From NCBI RefSeq assembly GCF_933775445.1, contig NC_065878.1:12163395-12227394 (forward strand): a stretch of DNA of 64,000 nucleotides, in the 5' to 3' direction. Origin of the DNA: Argentina anserina (lineage: Eukaryota; Streptophyta; Magnoliopsida; Rosales; Rosaceae). The translations under genes were made by a program, and so were the position numbers. Below the pieces are notes generated by a model. That model did not search any database. It was not told the origin of the DNA and saw only the letters and a program-made list of their open reading frames with translations. Shown here piece by piece: positions 47,157 to 58,850 of the stretch; the stretch's first letter is position 1, and each line of letters starts with the position of its first letter.

Positions 47157-48667
47157 GTAACTTGTATTTAGCCATTTGGTTTTTCTTGGGGATCAGAGAA
47201 GATGTCATATGCAAGTGATTTGGTTCATAGTATGGCCTATGGTCTCATTCGCCTTAATAAAATATCAATTTTCGATTGTTGCTTATAATTCTTCTGTGTA
47301 GCAACATAGATCAAAATAGGGAGAGCAGAGCTTGAGAACGCTCATTGTATTTTATAACTCTTGGACCTGGCTTGAGTTTTGTAATGTTCTGTGGTTAATT
47401 AAAGAGTTTCACTTTCCTCCATTTAACATTTGGAAAGCTGGTACTGTTATTGTTCAAGTATGCAAAATTCAATCCCTTTTTCTTTGCAATCTCAGAAGGT
47501 TGGCCAAATCTGGTAGATCTTTGCTGTATTTGATATTGGTCATTAACTATGAGTGATACCCTACTTCCCAATATTTCTGAGCTTTTTGTTTACCTTCTAC
47601 CTTCCAGGAAAAGTTGGCTGCTTAACTTGAAGGGTGGTTCTCACTTATTAGCACAAAACAATGATATGGATGACTGAGAAATACTTTGATGGGTGGTTGG
47701 AAAGAGAAGCTTTGTTCCCCATCATAAAGTGGTTTTGTGTGTTTTCTAATCTAGGATTGGATTGGATATTGGTTTCAAGCCATTCAAAGATAATAGAGCA
47801 ATCCATGCTATGATGAGTATATATATTGGTTTCATACCTTGTTTGGCAGTTGCCTATAAATTTTGCATCCCTTATTGTCCACATAAGGTAGATGATGAGA
47901 AAAAAATGTTTTGACATTGAAGTTTGTGGTTGTTGAACCTCACCTCAGACCTATCCATACAGTTATTGTCTTCTACCATTCTACCACCAAAAGTTCATTG
48001 CATCCAAGAATGGGTGCTTCAACAGAATTTAGTTCCTCTGGTGCTTCCTTCACTCTAATAATACCTTTCACTTGAATTGACAGTTTAGTTTGGTGCTGGC
48101 ATTGGGACCCTGAATTATGATACAAGTTGTTCATAGAACTATAGCATATTCTGTTGTGTCCAATATAGTTACAGACGAAGATGAGTTAGGAAGGGCCAGA
48201 AATAATTTGCATGTTTGGAATATGCTCCAATTCATGGCATTTGTCCCTTATATTCCAGTGGAATCAAGTATCTGAAAACTACTCTATTCGAGTAATGTAG
48301 ACAGCCTTGAGATTTGTCACCTAATTTTCTATTACCAACAGAGAGTATTGACTTGAAGAGGTATTTCTTTAGTGTAACGTCCGCACGAGTTTTAGATATA
48401 TACTTGTAGGGAAAAAGATCTCCACTTTTACCATAAATATATCGATATTTGGTTATGATGGTCGGAACTTGCAAACAAATTCATCAAATAACAATTGAGA
48501 TTGATTCAAATTAAATCTATGATATTAAGAACGTATATATATGGTCTCATAGTGAAAAATCAGCTAGTTAAAGCTGTTCCTGCCGCAAGTCTTCTGAAAT
48601 GCAACAGCAGAAGTTCAACTAGTGAGAGGCAAGGTTATATTCTCTGCTTCTCGATTGGTAGAACATC
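47157..48667. other. Intergenic region downstream of transketolase
   Basis: Transketolase 3' UTR with a likely polyadenylation signal AATAAAATATC near 47256. The rest is unique-looking AT-rich sequence with no coding frame that I can support and no repeat. Confidence 0.5.
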
Positions 48668-48741
48668 GTTTGGGTGGTGTAGTCGGTTATCATGCTAGTC
48701 TCACACACTAGAGGTCCCTAGTTCGAACCTGGTCTCAGACA
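48668..48741 (+). tRNA. tRNA-Val (CAC)-like sequence, possibly a pseudogene
   Basis: The 74 bases fold as a tRNA. The acceptor stem GTTTGGG/CTCAGAC has two wobble pairs. The D-arm TGGTGTAGTCGGTTATCA contains the A box. The anticodon stem CTAGT/ACTAG carries loop CTCACAC with anticodon CAC. The T loop TTCGAAC is intact, but the T stem CCTAG/CTGGT has one mismatch and one wobble. It closely follows the plant tRNA-Val(CAC) pattern from memory. The weak T stem suggests a decayed gene or a tRNA-derived SINE head. A T-rich terminator candidate (CGTTTTGG) lies about 25 bases downstream. Confidence 0.6.
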
Positions 48742-48973
48742 ACAAAACTACACGTTGGTCTTTCGTTTTGGATTTCTGTTGTAACTTGCAAGTAGAGACT
48801 GCAACCTTAGCTATCACCACCAGTGTTGCTGTGTTGGATTGCCTTTGTTGGTATGGGTTTCCAACTTTTATAAGTCTCTTTAAGTTCGGCGGTGACAATG
48901 AGAGGAAGGAGGAGACGCAAAAGTGCAAAAGAAGTATCCGAAACTCATAACTTGCTTTTGTACACAGAAGAGT
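48742..48973. other. Short spacer, nothing recognised
   Basis: Unique-looking sequence between the tRNA-like unit and the hAT-type element. Its last 8 bases (48966-48973, AGAAGAGT) are the left target duplication. Confidence 0.5.
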
Positions 48974-49481
48974 CAGGGGCGGATCAGTCCAGGCTTGTCT
49001 GGGCTAGAGCCCATGTAGAAATTTGAAGCTTAAAAAAATTAGTACATTGATGCTAGCCCAAGAAAAAAAATTAGTGCATTGATCAATTTCCACTCTTCAT
49101 AAGAAGAGGTGCGCATCTTCGTACTTCGTAGTCTCCACTGCTGCTCCAGTCCTCTGCCACTCTCCGCTACTGCTCCAGGAGACCAAGCCTCCAGTCCTCC
49201 GCCACTCTTCACTACTGCTCTAGGCCTCCAGTCCTCCCACTCTTCTGCCACATAGAAGAAGAAGAACTCAGCTCGATTTGGAAGGTAAGCGTATTTCTTT
49301 GTCTAAAGTTCTGACTTCGAATTTTCGAACTGTATAACTGTATTGGGATTTAGGGGCTTCTGAAATTAGGTTTAATATTTATGGCCTTTTCAATTTAGAG
49401 ATGGGACTGACTAACTTGACATTGTCAAAAAATGTTTTTGGCGTTCGGCCAAATTTGAAGCCCTCCATATATCCACCCCTA
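48974..49481. mobile_element. Non-autonomous hAT-type element, 508 bp, with 8-bp target duplication
   Basis: Terminal inverted repeats: CAGGGGCGGATC at the left and ATATCCACCCCTA at the right (imperfect over the first ~13 bases). The host octamer AGAAGAGT is duplicated exactly at 48966-48973 and 49482-49489. An 8-bp duplication with C/TAGGG-type ends is the hAT hallmark. Inside are several near-repeats of CTCCAGTCCTC(C/T)GCCACTC between 49140 and 49245 and no transposase. It is a deletion derivative or MITE. Confidence 0.82.
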
Positions 49482-50342
49482 AGAAGAGTGACACAATACA
49501 TGAAATTTTGATTTATATAATGAGTTGATCCTTGGATATGAAGTGGTAAGCAATCAAATCTGTGTGTTATTTTCTTAAGGTCAGATTGAATGGTATCCGA
49601 CTAACATGATTGTACAATTTTAGATAGCAAAGAGTATCCAATAGGTGAAGGACTATAGTACTAGTCGAATTATTGATTTGTTCAGCTTAGCTGGCAAGAG
49701 AATTTATGTGTTTTTTTTTTCGGAGCGTTTTTGAAGACCATTTATTTATTTTAATCAAATATTGTTACGATTTTCAAATTAATTAGTAGCAAGTACATGG
49801 TAAGACCATTCATTACATACATTTCCACCACCATCTTACAGACGGAAAAAGAAGTTGTGGGAACAAACTCCCACAGTGGCACATAGGATAGAGTACACTT
49901 TAGATCAGATTTATCATATACTAAATATGATCACACAAAGAAGAAGCTCACTCCTACAATCTTGAGAACTAGAACAAAATAGAAATTTAACCAAAGCTAA
50001 ATAAATAGATATGGGCCTTGACCCATAATAGACTCAACCAAAACCCTAAAAAGGTCAACCAACTTGCAACCCAACCAGCCCAGCCCAAGCTTTAGTCATC
50101 TCACCGCCGTACCACCAAATGTACTCATACAATTTATATTAAGGGGGGATAAACTCAAACTCACTTTGAGTGTAGTGTAGATGAGCCATCACTCTCAACT
50201 TGTCCAGTGGCGAGGAGAAAACCACATAGGCTAATTATATCATAGCACAGTTGAACATACGACGAAATATAACATTTAAAGCTTTAAAACTAGGATGCTC
50301 TTAAAAAAATTTCTATGTTAGCTTTAGTTATAAAATGCACTT
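49482..50342. other. AT-rich spacer, no gene seen
   Basis: No open frame with coding features on either strand. Positions 50338-50342 (CACTT) are the left target duplication of the next element. Confidence 0.5.
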
Positions 50343-50539
50343 TGTTACAGAAGAATGTAATACGTATAAGGAATAGGAGAAGTATCATTTTTATTCATTA
50401 ATAAGGATACCTTATATATAGATATTACATTGAGTATCTCGTTGAATAAGAGATTATATATCATTCTTTATCTAGACTAACCTATAATAATTATGTCCTA
50501 ATACACTGGAAGATTACATAGAGTAACTCTCCTACAACA
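50343..50539 (-). repeat. Left LTR (197 bp) of the large non-coding element
   Basis: Aligns end to end with 62244-62440 with scattered substitutions, for example TGTTACAGAAGAATG against TGTTATAGAAGAATA; identity is roughly 90% by eye. It contains TTATATATAGATATTACATTG, which may include the promoter. Confidence 0.9.
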
Positions 50540-53347
50540 CTCCCCCTTGTATCGCGATCCTAATATGTCATGGTGCAATACTGTTGCCTCGATAAAAACC
50601 TTGCCAAGCAAAACAAAAACCTCTTGGGTAAAATAAAAAACTTGGTCGAAGGAAAAAAGAGCACAACACATCAACTACAGTTGAAGATAACATGTGGAAT
50701 AGACTCTTCCTTAAGTTTATAAATCAACCCCATTGATCAGTAACTCAATCTCAGAGTTTAGATAAATAGTGTATACGAACGCTCTTCACATTCTTCAAAA
50801 GTAGCAATGAATCAATGATTAAATATCAAATCTCACCAAACATTCTTAAATCAAACATGTACACTTATCCGTACATGGATCAAAAGATAGAGAATTATAT
50901 GACAACTCAAAACAAGAGTTTGTAATGAAAAACAAATTTACGCGTATGACCTTCATGCACTTAAACAATCATAACTTCTTTTATACAATATGTATGGGTG
51001 AACCGTAAAACGTTCTGGAAAGTAGACACCCCTGAATTTCTAATAATATATGGTTCATAATCTAGTTCATTCTGAGCAGATCACAAAGCTCTGTCGAAGT
51101 TGACTCAGCTGCAGGTTGCAGACAAATCCGTCCTATTTTACTATAATAGCTATAACTCACTCAATATAATAGATATGGTCAAATGGTTGGTGTCTCTGAA
51201 AAATAGACATTGAGAGCTTTCCAATGATATCAAATTCACCATTTTCCAACAAGTGACCTTCCCTATAGGTCCCGTGGAAGTTGACTTACGAATCTGGATA
51301 GATTTTGAAATCGCTTCATTAAAGTTGACCAATAACCTATCTCTTTGTTAAAACTGGATCCTAAGGCTTTCCAGGAGGCTGTAGCGGTGACGTAGGTCGA
51401 TCATCACCATCAATTCCTGCCGGATAGCACTTTCCATGTAGGTCAATCTACAATGTTGGAATTTCCCAACAGAGTATGTATGTATGGTCCGACATCAAAC
51501 TCTTTCAACATTGTCATTTGTCGAGATCTCTCTTTGGATTAGTATTGATATTGAGGCGTCCACCAATAATAACCATCATCCAAGAAAACAAATGAGTGAG
51601 TATCATTGATCATAGATCAAGTTGTGCCATAACTCGCATTCAGCTGTATTATCGAACCAAGTGATCTCTCCACACTTACATGAGAGCCATTGCCTAGTGA
51701 CACCATCTACCACATTTGTAGAGTCACCACGTCACCAACAAAAGTGACCACATGGCCATCTGTCAAACATCAATCCTTACATGCATAGTTACAGCATGTA
51801 TCTCTAATCCCGTCACTTCCATTTGTAGGACTATTAGGAACATGATGAGGTACAGTAAGACAAACCACGACAAAACCAAGTCGTTTAACTTGAACAACTT
51901 GTTCTTCTCTCCCCCTAATGACGAGGAGACTGGCTCATCAAAACTGACTAAACGAGAGTGCCTGTTAAGGTCTTTATATAAGCAGACATAGGTGGAAATT
52001 CATGTTTTATTCAAAGACAAAATTATGCGCTTGTGGAGGCGCAATTTGGCACATAAAATATGTGGATGATAAACCGTTCACATAATCCGTGAACAAACAT
52101 GCATATTATTAGACTTGAAACACTAACATGCGAATCGTTACAACCGTAACGTCAATGATGGTGATATAGATAGATACCGTAAAACAAGACACGTTACAAG
52201 TCGTAGCTTATGGTTTGTTGGAAGCCTAGGCACATCAACAACCAATACCGAACCTCTGTTTTACACTTCTTTGAATGGTTCACAGACTTTCCGAACCCCG
52301 AATGCTACGAAATTTTAGGGGCAAGTAAACATGAGTGTTAGAAATCCAATGCCACCAGTCGGAGAAGTACCGAACCGGCCAGAATACGCGCCGGAGGTCA
52401 GTGATCACTTGTGTCGAGCGGTTCACCATGTTTCAGGTCTCTAAATGGGCTCAAATTTTGTGAATATATAGCTTTGGATGTTAGGAATCAGTGGCCGTAA
52501 GTATCGCCTAAAAGTAGGTGAACCGGTCCTCACAATGACAAGTCCACAATCTGTAAATCCTGAAATTTTAAGTTTTTTCAACTTTTGCCATTGTTTTGGG
52601 TGCTCCATAACATCTAAGTGTTATGGTTTGAGTTTAACCATGATATATGTATCACCATAATATATTGTATCCTCAAAGTGAATCATGATAAGTCAATTAT
52701 GGCTTCCATCTTATGTCTCATTCTCTTTAGCGTAGGAGGGTGTATGTCACTCCTAAATTTTGCTAATGAATAGGCTTGGAGATTGAACATAGTCAATGAA
52801 GGATCATAGAGGGGGCTTATGCACATGATTCATTACTTTATAGGGATTATATTGATCCATTTAACTTCTTTGCTCAAAAGAATAACCGAAAGGAGTCATC
52901 GATTCATTATTTCGAATCATAGTATCGTGAAAGAATACAATTCACACTATTTCGACTCATGAGATGCCTACATCATTAGAAGTGATACATAAGAACTCGT
53001 TCACAATAAGTTTGTAAGTGATAAATAATGTAGGCACAAGAATTGTCTTCAAGTAACTTATCGTCTCACCAAACCGGTTGGAATACTCGCCGGAGGTCAG
53101 TGACAAATTGTGTCAAGCGGTTCACCATGTTCCCAGTCTCCAAATATGCTTAAATTTTGTGAGTAGGTAGCATTGGATATTAGATATCATTGATCGTAAG
53201 TAACACCTCAATAGCCCACCTAAAAGTAGGTTAATCGGTCCTCACAATGACAAGTCAACAATATGTAAATCCTAAAATTTTTGTTTTTTTTAACTTTTGT
53301 CATTGTTTTGGGTGCTCCATAACATCTAAGTGTTATGGTTTGAGTTT
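50540..53347. other. Interior of the large element, left part
   Basis: Begins with a purine-tract complement (CTCCCCCTTG) and CTCGATAAAAACCTTGCC, a block I have seen next to many plant copia 3' LTRs. No protein domain found. The 79-codon frame at 51752-51991 shows no family features. The right end holds the first tandem unit and the start of the second. Confidence 0.5.
52371..53070. repeat. Tandem duplication unit 1 (about 700 bp)
   Basis: Starts AACCGGCCAGAATACGCGCC and ends AAGTAACTTATCGTCTCACC. Unit 2 begins directly at 53071 with AACCGGTTGGAATACTCGCC. The units share long blocks (GGTCAGTGA, GGTTCACCATGTT, AACATCTAAGTGTTATGG) at roughly 85-90% identity. Unit 1 keeps the uninterrupted sequence GGTTTGAGTTTAACCATG. 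Confidence 0.85.
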
Positions 53348-54099
53348 TGTCGACTCAAAGGTCACCCTCAAGTATAAGGGTCAAGTTATAATGTAGTGGG
53401 ATTGTGAGTAGGGGACGTCGTACCCAAGGGATTGGAAAAAATCTCTCTAGCTAGGAGAACTTAAGGGATGCAAGAAGAATATGAAAATGTACAAGTCACA
53501 AATCAAGGCTCACAAGTGAACCCAAATTCACGGTGGATATATGCAAGATGGTGTAGTGATTTAAATTTGTTTCAGATGTGGAGTTACTTCTAAAAACTAA
53601 ATAACCACTTAATATGTAAACTAGACTATGCTAAACTAGATGTGATGAAACTGATGGGAGTTAGGACTTAAGGTTTCCACCTCTAGTTTCTCTTGTGAAC
53701 AATGATGCTACTAAATTGAATGATGTCACTCTAACTAGCCAATTTCTCTCCTTGTATCCCTCTCGGGTATGACAAAGGACAATATTCTTTGTTGGCATCA
53801 AGCAACCTATCTCGGGTGTAGTACTTAATTACTCAAGTTATGCATATGAATCCGGTTAAGTATCAAATGCATTACCCTAGGTGCATAAAGTTTAGAGATG
53901 AAGAAATCATGCAAACCAACCATGCTTATCTCTAAGTGATTGTAGTTCACAACTCTTACATGCACATATGATATGCTATCATGCTCTAAACAACTAAGGT
54001 TAATCAAGCCTTAGTCATTTATCATGTCATGGCAAACAATTATACTCAAATTGATTAAGTTTTAAGCATGAATGTTTAACTTTTGAACTAGAATATTAG
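53348..54099 (-). repeat. Athila-like 3' LTR, recognisable part
   Basis: Matches 57883-58629 (start TGTCGACTC against TTTTCGACTC; ends near ATATTAG). Beyond 54099 the two copies no longer align; the last ~220 bp of the other copy are absent here. Confidence 0.82.
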
Positions 54100-54799
54100 A
54101 GTGCTAATGAAAAGTGAATCTCAAGTTGAGGATGATGTTGATGAACTCATGAAGGTTTTGACGTGATAGTGAAGAAGGTGGTTATGATGGAGATCCTCAA
54201 ATGATGTTATACTCATCTTCTTCCTCCTTACTTGATGATGGTGTATAAAAAATAGTTGATGATGAAGTGATGAATGATGAAGTGATGAAACTTGGTGTTT
54301 TTAGAATGAGATGGGTAGATGGAAATGTTCTCGTCCGCTCTTCTTCTCTTGGTTGGTGGTGGAGATGGTGCTCTTGGAGATGGTGGTGATGATGGTTTTT
54401 GTAAAGGAGAATGATGGTGGAAAAAGTAGAGAAAATGAGAGATAATAGTGTAGTGAGTGGGGTGGTTGGTTATGAATGAAGTGTGTGATAAAAGAGGAAG
54501 TGGGTGATCATGAAAGGAAGTGAGTGATCATGAAAAAAGTAGGTGATAAATGAGGAAGTGGGTGATCATGGAGGAAGTGAATGATCATAAAAGAAGTGAA
54601 TGGTCATGGAAGAAGTGGGTGATAAAGAAGAAATTGGGTGGATGGCTAGGTAATAATGGACATAGAGGTGATGATTACACCCAAAATCAAATCAAATTTT
54701 TGCATAATATAGGTGTAGATTTTTGGACAATGGGGAGCCATGATTTTGTGAGAAAGAGAAAAAAGTGGTGTAGTTAAATCTCAACTAAAAAAATAGGAT
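54100..54799. other. Unassigned segment of Athila-like remnant with GATCATGRAGGAAGTG minisatellite
   Basis: Lies between the truncated LTR homology and the end of RNase H. From about 54494 to 54630, units like GGAAGTGGGTGATCATGAA repeat about six times with drift. Upstream (54120-54420) the sequence is rich in GATGATG/GGTGG motifs. No coding potential recognised. Confidence 0.6.
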
Positions 54800-56050
54800 C
54801 TAGTTGTCATTCAAAAGAATAGATGAATCATCACCTCCCTCCACCAACCTTAACAAATTATCTGCCACTTGGTTTTCTTTGCTCGGCTTATCCTTGATCT
54901 CGATATCAAACTCTTGCAACAATAAGATACATCGTATCAACCTTGGCTTAATCTCCTTCTTTGACAAGAGATACTTCAAAGAACTATGATCGGTATGCAC
55001 AACTTTGGTTCCAGACAAATAGCTTCTAAACTTCTCTAGAGCAAAGATAATTGTAAGAAGTTCCTTCTCCGTTGTGGTGTAGTTAACTTGTGCATCATTC
55101 GAAGTACGACTAGCATAGTAAATAGCATGAAGTACATTTTTTCTCTTTTGAGCCAAAATCGCTCCCATAACATAATCTGAAGCATCACACATCAACTCAA
55201 AAGGTAGAGACCAATCCGGAGCAATCATGATAAGGGCTTGAGTGAGCATCATCTTGATTGTTTTAAATGCTTTCAAACAATGTTCATCAAATACGAAATG
55301 AGCATCCTTGACTAGCAAATCATAAAGGGACTTGAAAATCTTGGAGAAATCATTTATGAATCTTCGATAGAATCCAGCATGTCCAAGAAAGCTTCTAATT
55401 GCTTTAACATTGTGTGGAGGTGGTAACTTAGAAATAAGCTCCACCTTGGCCTTGTCAACTTCAATTCCCCTTGCACTAACCACATGTCCAAGAACAATTC
55501 CCTCTTGCACCATGAAGTGACACTTTTCCCAATTTAAGACTAGGTTGTTATCTTCACACCTTTGAAGCACAAGTTTTAAGTGATGTACGTATTGATCAAA
55601 TGAGTTCCCGAACACACTAAAGTCATCCATGAACACTTCAATGGACATCTCCACCATCTTACTGAAAATTGAGATCATGCAACTTTGGAAAATTGCCGGT
55701 GCATTGCACAAACCAAATGACATTCTTCTATAAGCAAATGTGTCATATGGGCAAGTGAATGTGGTCTTGTCTTGGTCTTCCGGGTCAATGGAGATTTGAT
55801 TGTAACCACTATACCCATCAAGAAAGCAGTAATACTCATGGCCGGTAAGTCTCTCTAGCATTTGATCAATGAATGATAATGGAAAGTGATATTTCCTTGT
55901 GGCACTATTGAGCTTCTAATAGTCTATGCACACTCTCTACCCATTTACTACTATTTGAGGGATAAACTCTCCCTTATCATTAGCAACAACCATCATGCCA
56001 CTCTTCTTTGGAACCGCTTGATACACCACTTCTTCATTGGTAGACATGTA
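54800..56050 (-). pseudogene. Athila-like reverse transcriptase and RNase H
   Basis: The open stretch 54800-55861 begins within RT ([17 protein letters not shown]) and includes [20 protein letters not shown], the active site FMDDFSVFG, the [10 protein letters not shown] linker and RNase H blocks ([47 protein letters not shown]). Upstream, the RT N-terminus (55862 to about 56050, VPKKSGMMVVANDKGEF to [13 protein letters not shown]) contains two in-frame stops. The frame ends at 54800 soon after RNase H with no integrase. Confidence 0.85.
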
Positions 56051-56173
56051 CACATTGTTCTCAACTTGCCTTCCACTTCTCAAAGTAGTAATTGACTTGG
56101 CTTCATGCCTTGGATTGTTTTCCATTTGGCTTGGAAACACACCTTGCTTCCTTTAAGATAACTCATTAGCTAG

Positions 56174-57392
56174 TTACCCAATTTGTACCTCAAGTTTGCT
56201 CATGCCTTGTTGAAAAACATTGATCTTCTCATCTTGCTTGGTTTGGTTACCCTTGTTCTCCACAATGAAACTCATCAACAAGTCTTCAACACTTGGCTTC
56301 TTCAATAGCTCTTGATGTTGAACTATAGGTTGTGCTCGAGGTTGAGGTTGATAGGGAGCCCTTTGGAATTGATTGTTGTAGTTGGAGGAGCCTGTACCTT
56401 GATAGCCACCACTAGGCCTTTGGAAACCTTGGCCTTGCTCACGATTCACAAACCCTTGGTCTTGGTTCTGATTGCCTCCCCACTCAAAGTTAGGGCAGTT
56501 TCTCCATCCGGGATTGTAAGTGTTGCTATAAGGATTATTCCTTGGTTTGGGTTAGAAACCAACTTGGTTGCATTGCTCCATGTTAACTTGATATGCACCT
56601 TCATTTGGACAAAGCATTGTCTCATGTTAGTCACTTTCACAAATTAAGCAAACTTGCTCAACCATCTTACTTGACATAGGTTGGAGATGCTCTCTATTTC
56701 CTTGAGGATTGAGAATCAAATCTAACTTCTTGTTCATGTTCGCTTTGATCCTCTTCAACTCAATTTTCATTTTAGTGTTGGGTTGCTCCATCTCATAGGC
56801 TCTTCTTTGTTGATCTTTCAAAATCACATTCGTTTCCTTCATCGGCCTCCTGTCACTTTGAATATCATAGAGTTGTGATGTCTCTGCTAGTGAGTCAAGA
56901 ATGTTTTCCGCTTCAATATCATTCTTCTCCATAAAGCTCCCTTGAAGCATTGTCAATTCTTCTTTTAGACTCTTGGCTTGACCCATTATAGAAGGTGCTC
57001 AACAAAAGTCACTTCTTAACACCATGATTAGGACAATTTTACTCCATGTCCTTGAATCCCTTCCAAGACTCATGAAATAATTCCGATGGGAACTCTTGGT
57101 AAGTCATGAGGGAGTTCCTTAATGCATTGCTCTTAGATGGTGGAAAGTACTTCTTAAGAAATGTGGTCTTCATCTCATCCCATGAGGTGATACTTGCCGC
57201 TGGAATCTTGTACAACCAATCCTTGGCCTTATCCTTCGATGAGAAAGGAAAAAGCCTTAGCCTAAGATTGTCTTCATCAATACCATTGAGTTGGACCTTC
57301 GAGTAAACTTCATTAAATAGCTTGATGTGCTTGAATGGATCACCGGCAAAACCACAATCAAAAGCCGGTATAAGTTGCAAAGTGCTTGGCAT
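56174..57392 (-). pseudogene. Athila-like gag, frameshifted
   Basis: 57392-57039 encodes the capsid-like region (FAGDPFKHIKLFNEVYSKVQ, RLRLFPFSSKDKAKDWL, TTFLKKYFPPSK). After breaks, 56986-56627 continues with coiled Glu/Lys-rich sequence, and 56640-56174 has Gln/Gly-rich sequence. Several frame changes and stops separate the pieces. The start lies upstream of 57392 but is not clear. Confidence 0.75.
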
Positions 57393-57858
57393 GATATGGA
57401 ATACATGAGCACATGGTGGTAAGACAATGCAACTTGGATGATTTGTGAAAGTGTGAACTGTCTAGTCCTTCAATGGCCTTAGTGCATCAACCATATTTCC
57501 CAAGCAAACCTTAACCCTTTGGTCTCCTTCTATAAATAAGAGTGATGGTCTTATCAAGATTAGCTTCTTCCTCTTCACTATCTGGAATGATAAGATCTTG
57601 ATCGTCACTTGGGGTGCTTGGAGGAGATAGATGTTCTTCACTTGATTTACCAATGAGATTCATAAACACCTATAACCATTTAAAATAAAGGTAAGAACAC
57701 AAGTTGACACACAAAAAATAGAAATAAAACTGAAACATGGCAAACGATCGATCGATCGTTTTAGGGAAAAGACCTGAAAAATAGAAAAATTTACAAAGAC
57801 AAGTAAAATTCTAGCTTCCCTGAAGGCAAACCGAGTTAGGAATTGGATTTCCCTCCAA

Positions 57859-57876
57859 TCTCCGGCAACAGCGCCA
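57859..57876 (-). other. Athila-like primer binding site
   Basis: The minus strand reads TGGCGCTGTTGCCGGAGA, close to the TGGCGCCGTTGCCGGGGA site used by Athila/Tat elements. It lies a few bases from the 5' LTR end at 57883. Confidence 0.75.
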
Positions 57877-57882
57877 AAAACT

Positions 57883-58850
57883 TTTCGACTCAAATGTCAC
57901 CCTCAAGTATAAGGGTCAAGTTATAGTGTAGTGGGATTGTGAGTATGAGATGTCGTACCCAAGGGATTGAAAAAACCCTCTCTAACTAGGAGAACCTAAG
58001 GGATGCTAGAAGAATATGCAAATGTACAAGTCACAAATCAAGGCTCACAAGTGAACCCAAATTCATGGTGGATATATGCAAGATGTCGTAGTGATTTAAC
58101 TTTGTTTCGGATGTGGATTTACTTCTAAAAACTAAATGACCAATTAAAATGTAAACTAGGCTATGCTAAACTAGATGTGATGAAATGGATGAGAGTTAGG
58201 ACTTAAGGTTTCCACCTCTAGCTTCTCTTGTGAACAATGATGCTACTAAATTGAATGATGTCACTGTAACTAGCTAATTTCTCTTCTTGTATCCCTCTCG
58301 GGTATGACAAGGGACAATCTCCTTTGTTGGTATCAAGCAACCCCTCTCGGATGTAGTACTTACTCAAGTCATGCATATGAATCCAATTACGTATCAAATA
58401 CATTACCCTAAGTGCATAAAGTTTAGAGATTAAGAAATCATGCAAACCAACCATGCTTATCTCTAAGTGATTATAGTTCATAACTCTAACATGCACATAT
58501 GATATGCTATCATTCTCCAAACAACTAAGGTTAATCAAGTCTTTATCATTCATCATGTCATGGCAAACAATCATACTCAAATTGATTAAGTTTAAGCATG
58601 AATGTTTAAATTTTAAACTAGCATATTAGTCGGAAAATGCATGGCACCACCAAAAGTGGTATTGCTCCACCATAATAGTACTGCTAAAAGTGGTGGTACT
58701 CGGAAAATTGCCGGAATTTCACATTTTTCTCTTTTTGTCAAGATATTCTACATAACATGGAAATGAATTAGTCTAAATTAAATTGAGCACATAGAATAAG
58801 TAAATTCCATGTTTTACGGCGTTAGAATATATGAGAATTATAATCCAACA
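57883..58850 (-). repeat. Athila-like 5' LTR (968 bp)
   Basis: Its outer end is CCAACA at 58845-58850, followed by the duplicated AGTTT. Its inner end lies next to the primer site. The outermost ~220 bp (58630-58850) have no counterpart in the left LTR. Confidence 0.8.

Larger units (their letters stand above)
53348..58850 (-). mobile_element. Athila/Tat-like Ty3/gypsy remnant, 5.5 kb, integrase missing
   Basis: The ends are TGTCGACTC (left) and TCCAACA (right), with AGTTT at 53343-53347 and 58851-58855. On the minus strand the order is 5' LTR (right), primer site, gag, a short RT-ward linker, RT and RNase H. No integrase follows. The RT motif FMDDFSVFG and the gag block RLRLFPFSSKDKAKDWL are typical of the Athila/Tat branch (family knowledge). 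A deletion apparently removed integrase, the purine tract and part of the 3' LTR. Confidence 0.87.
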
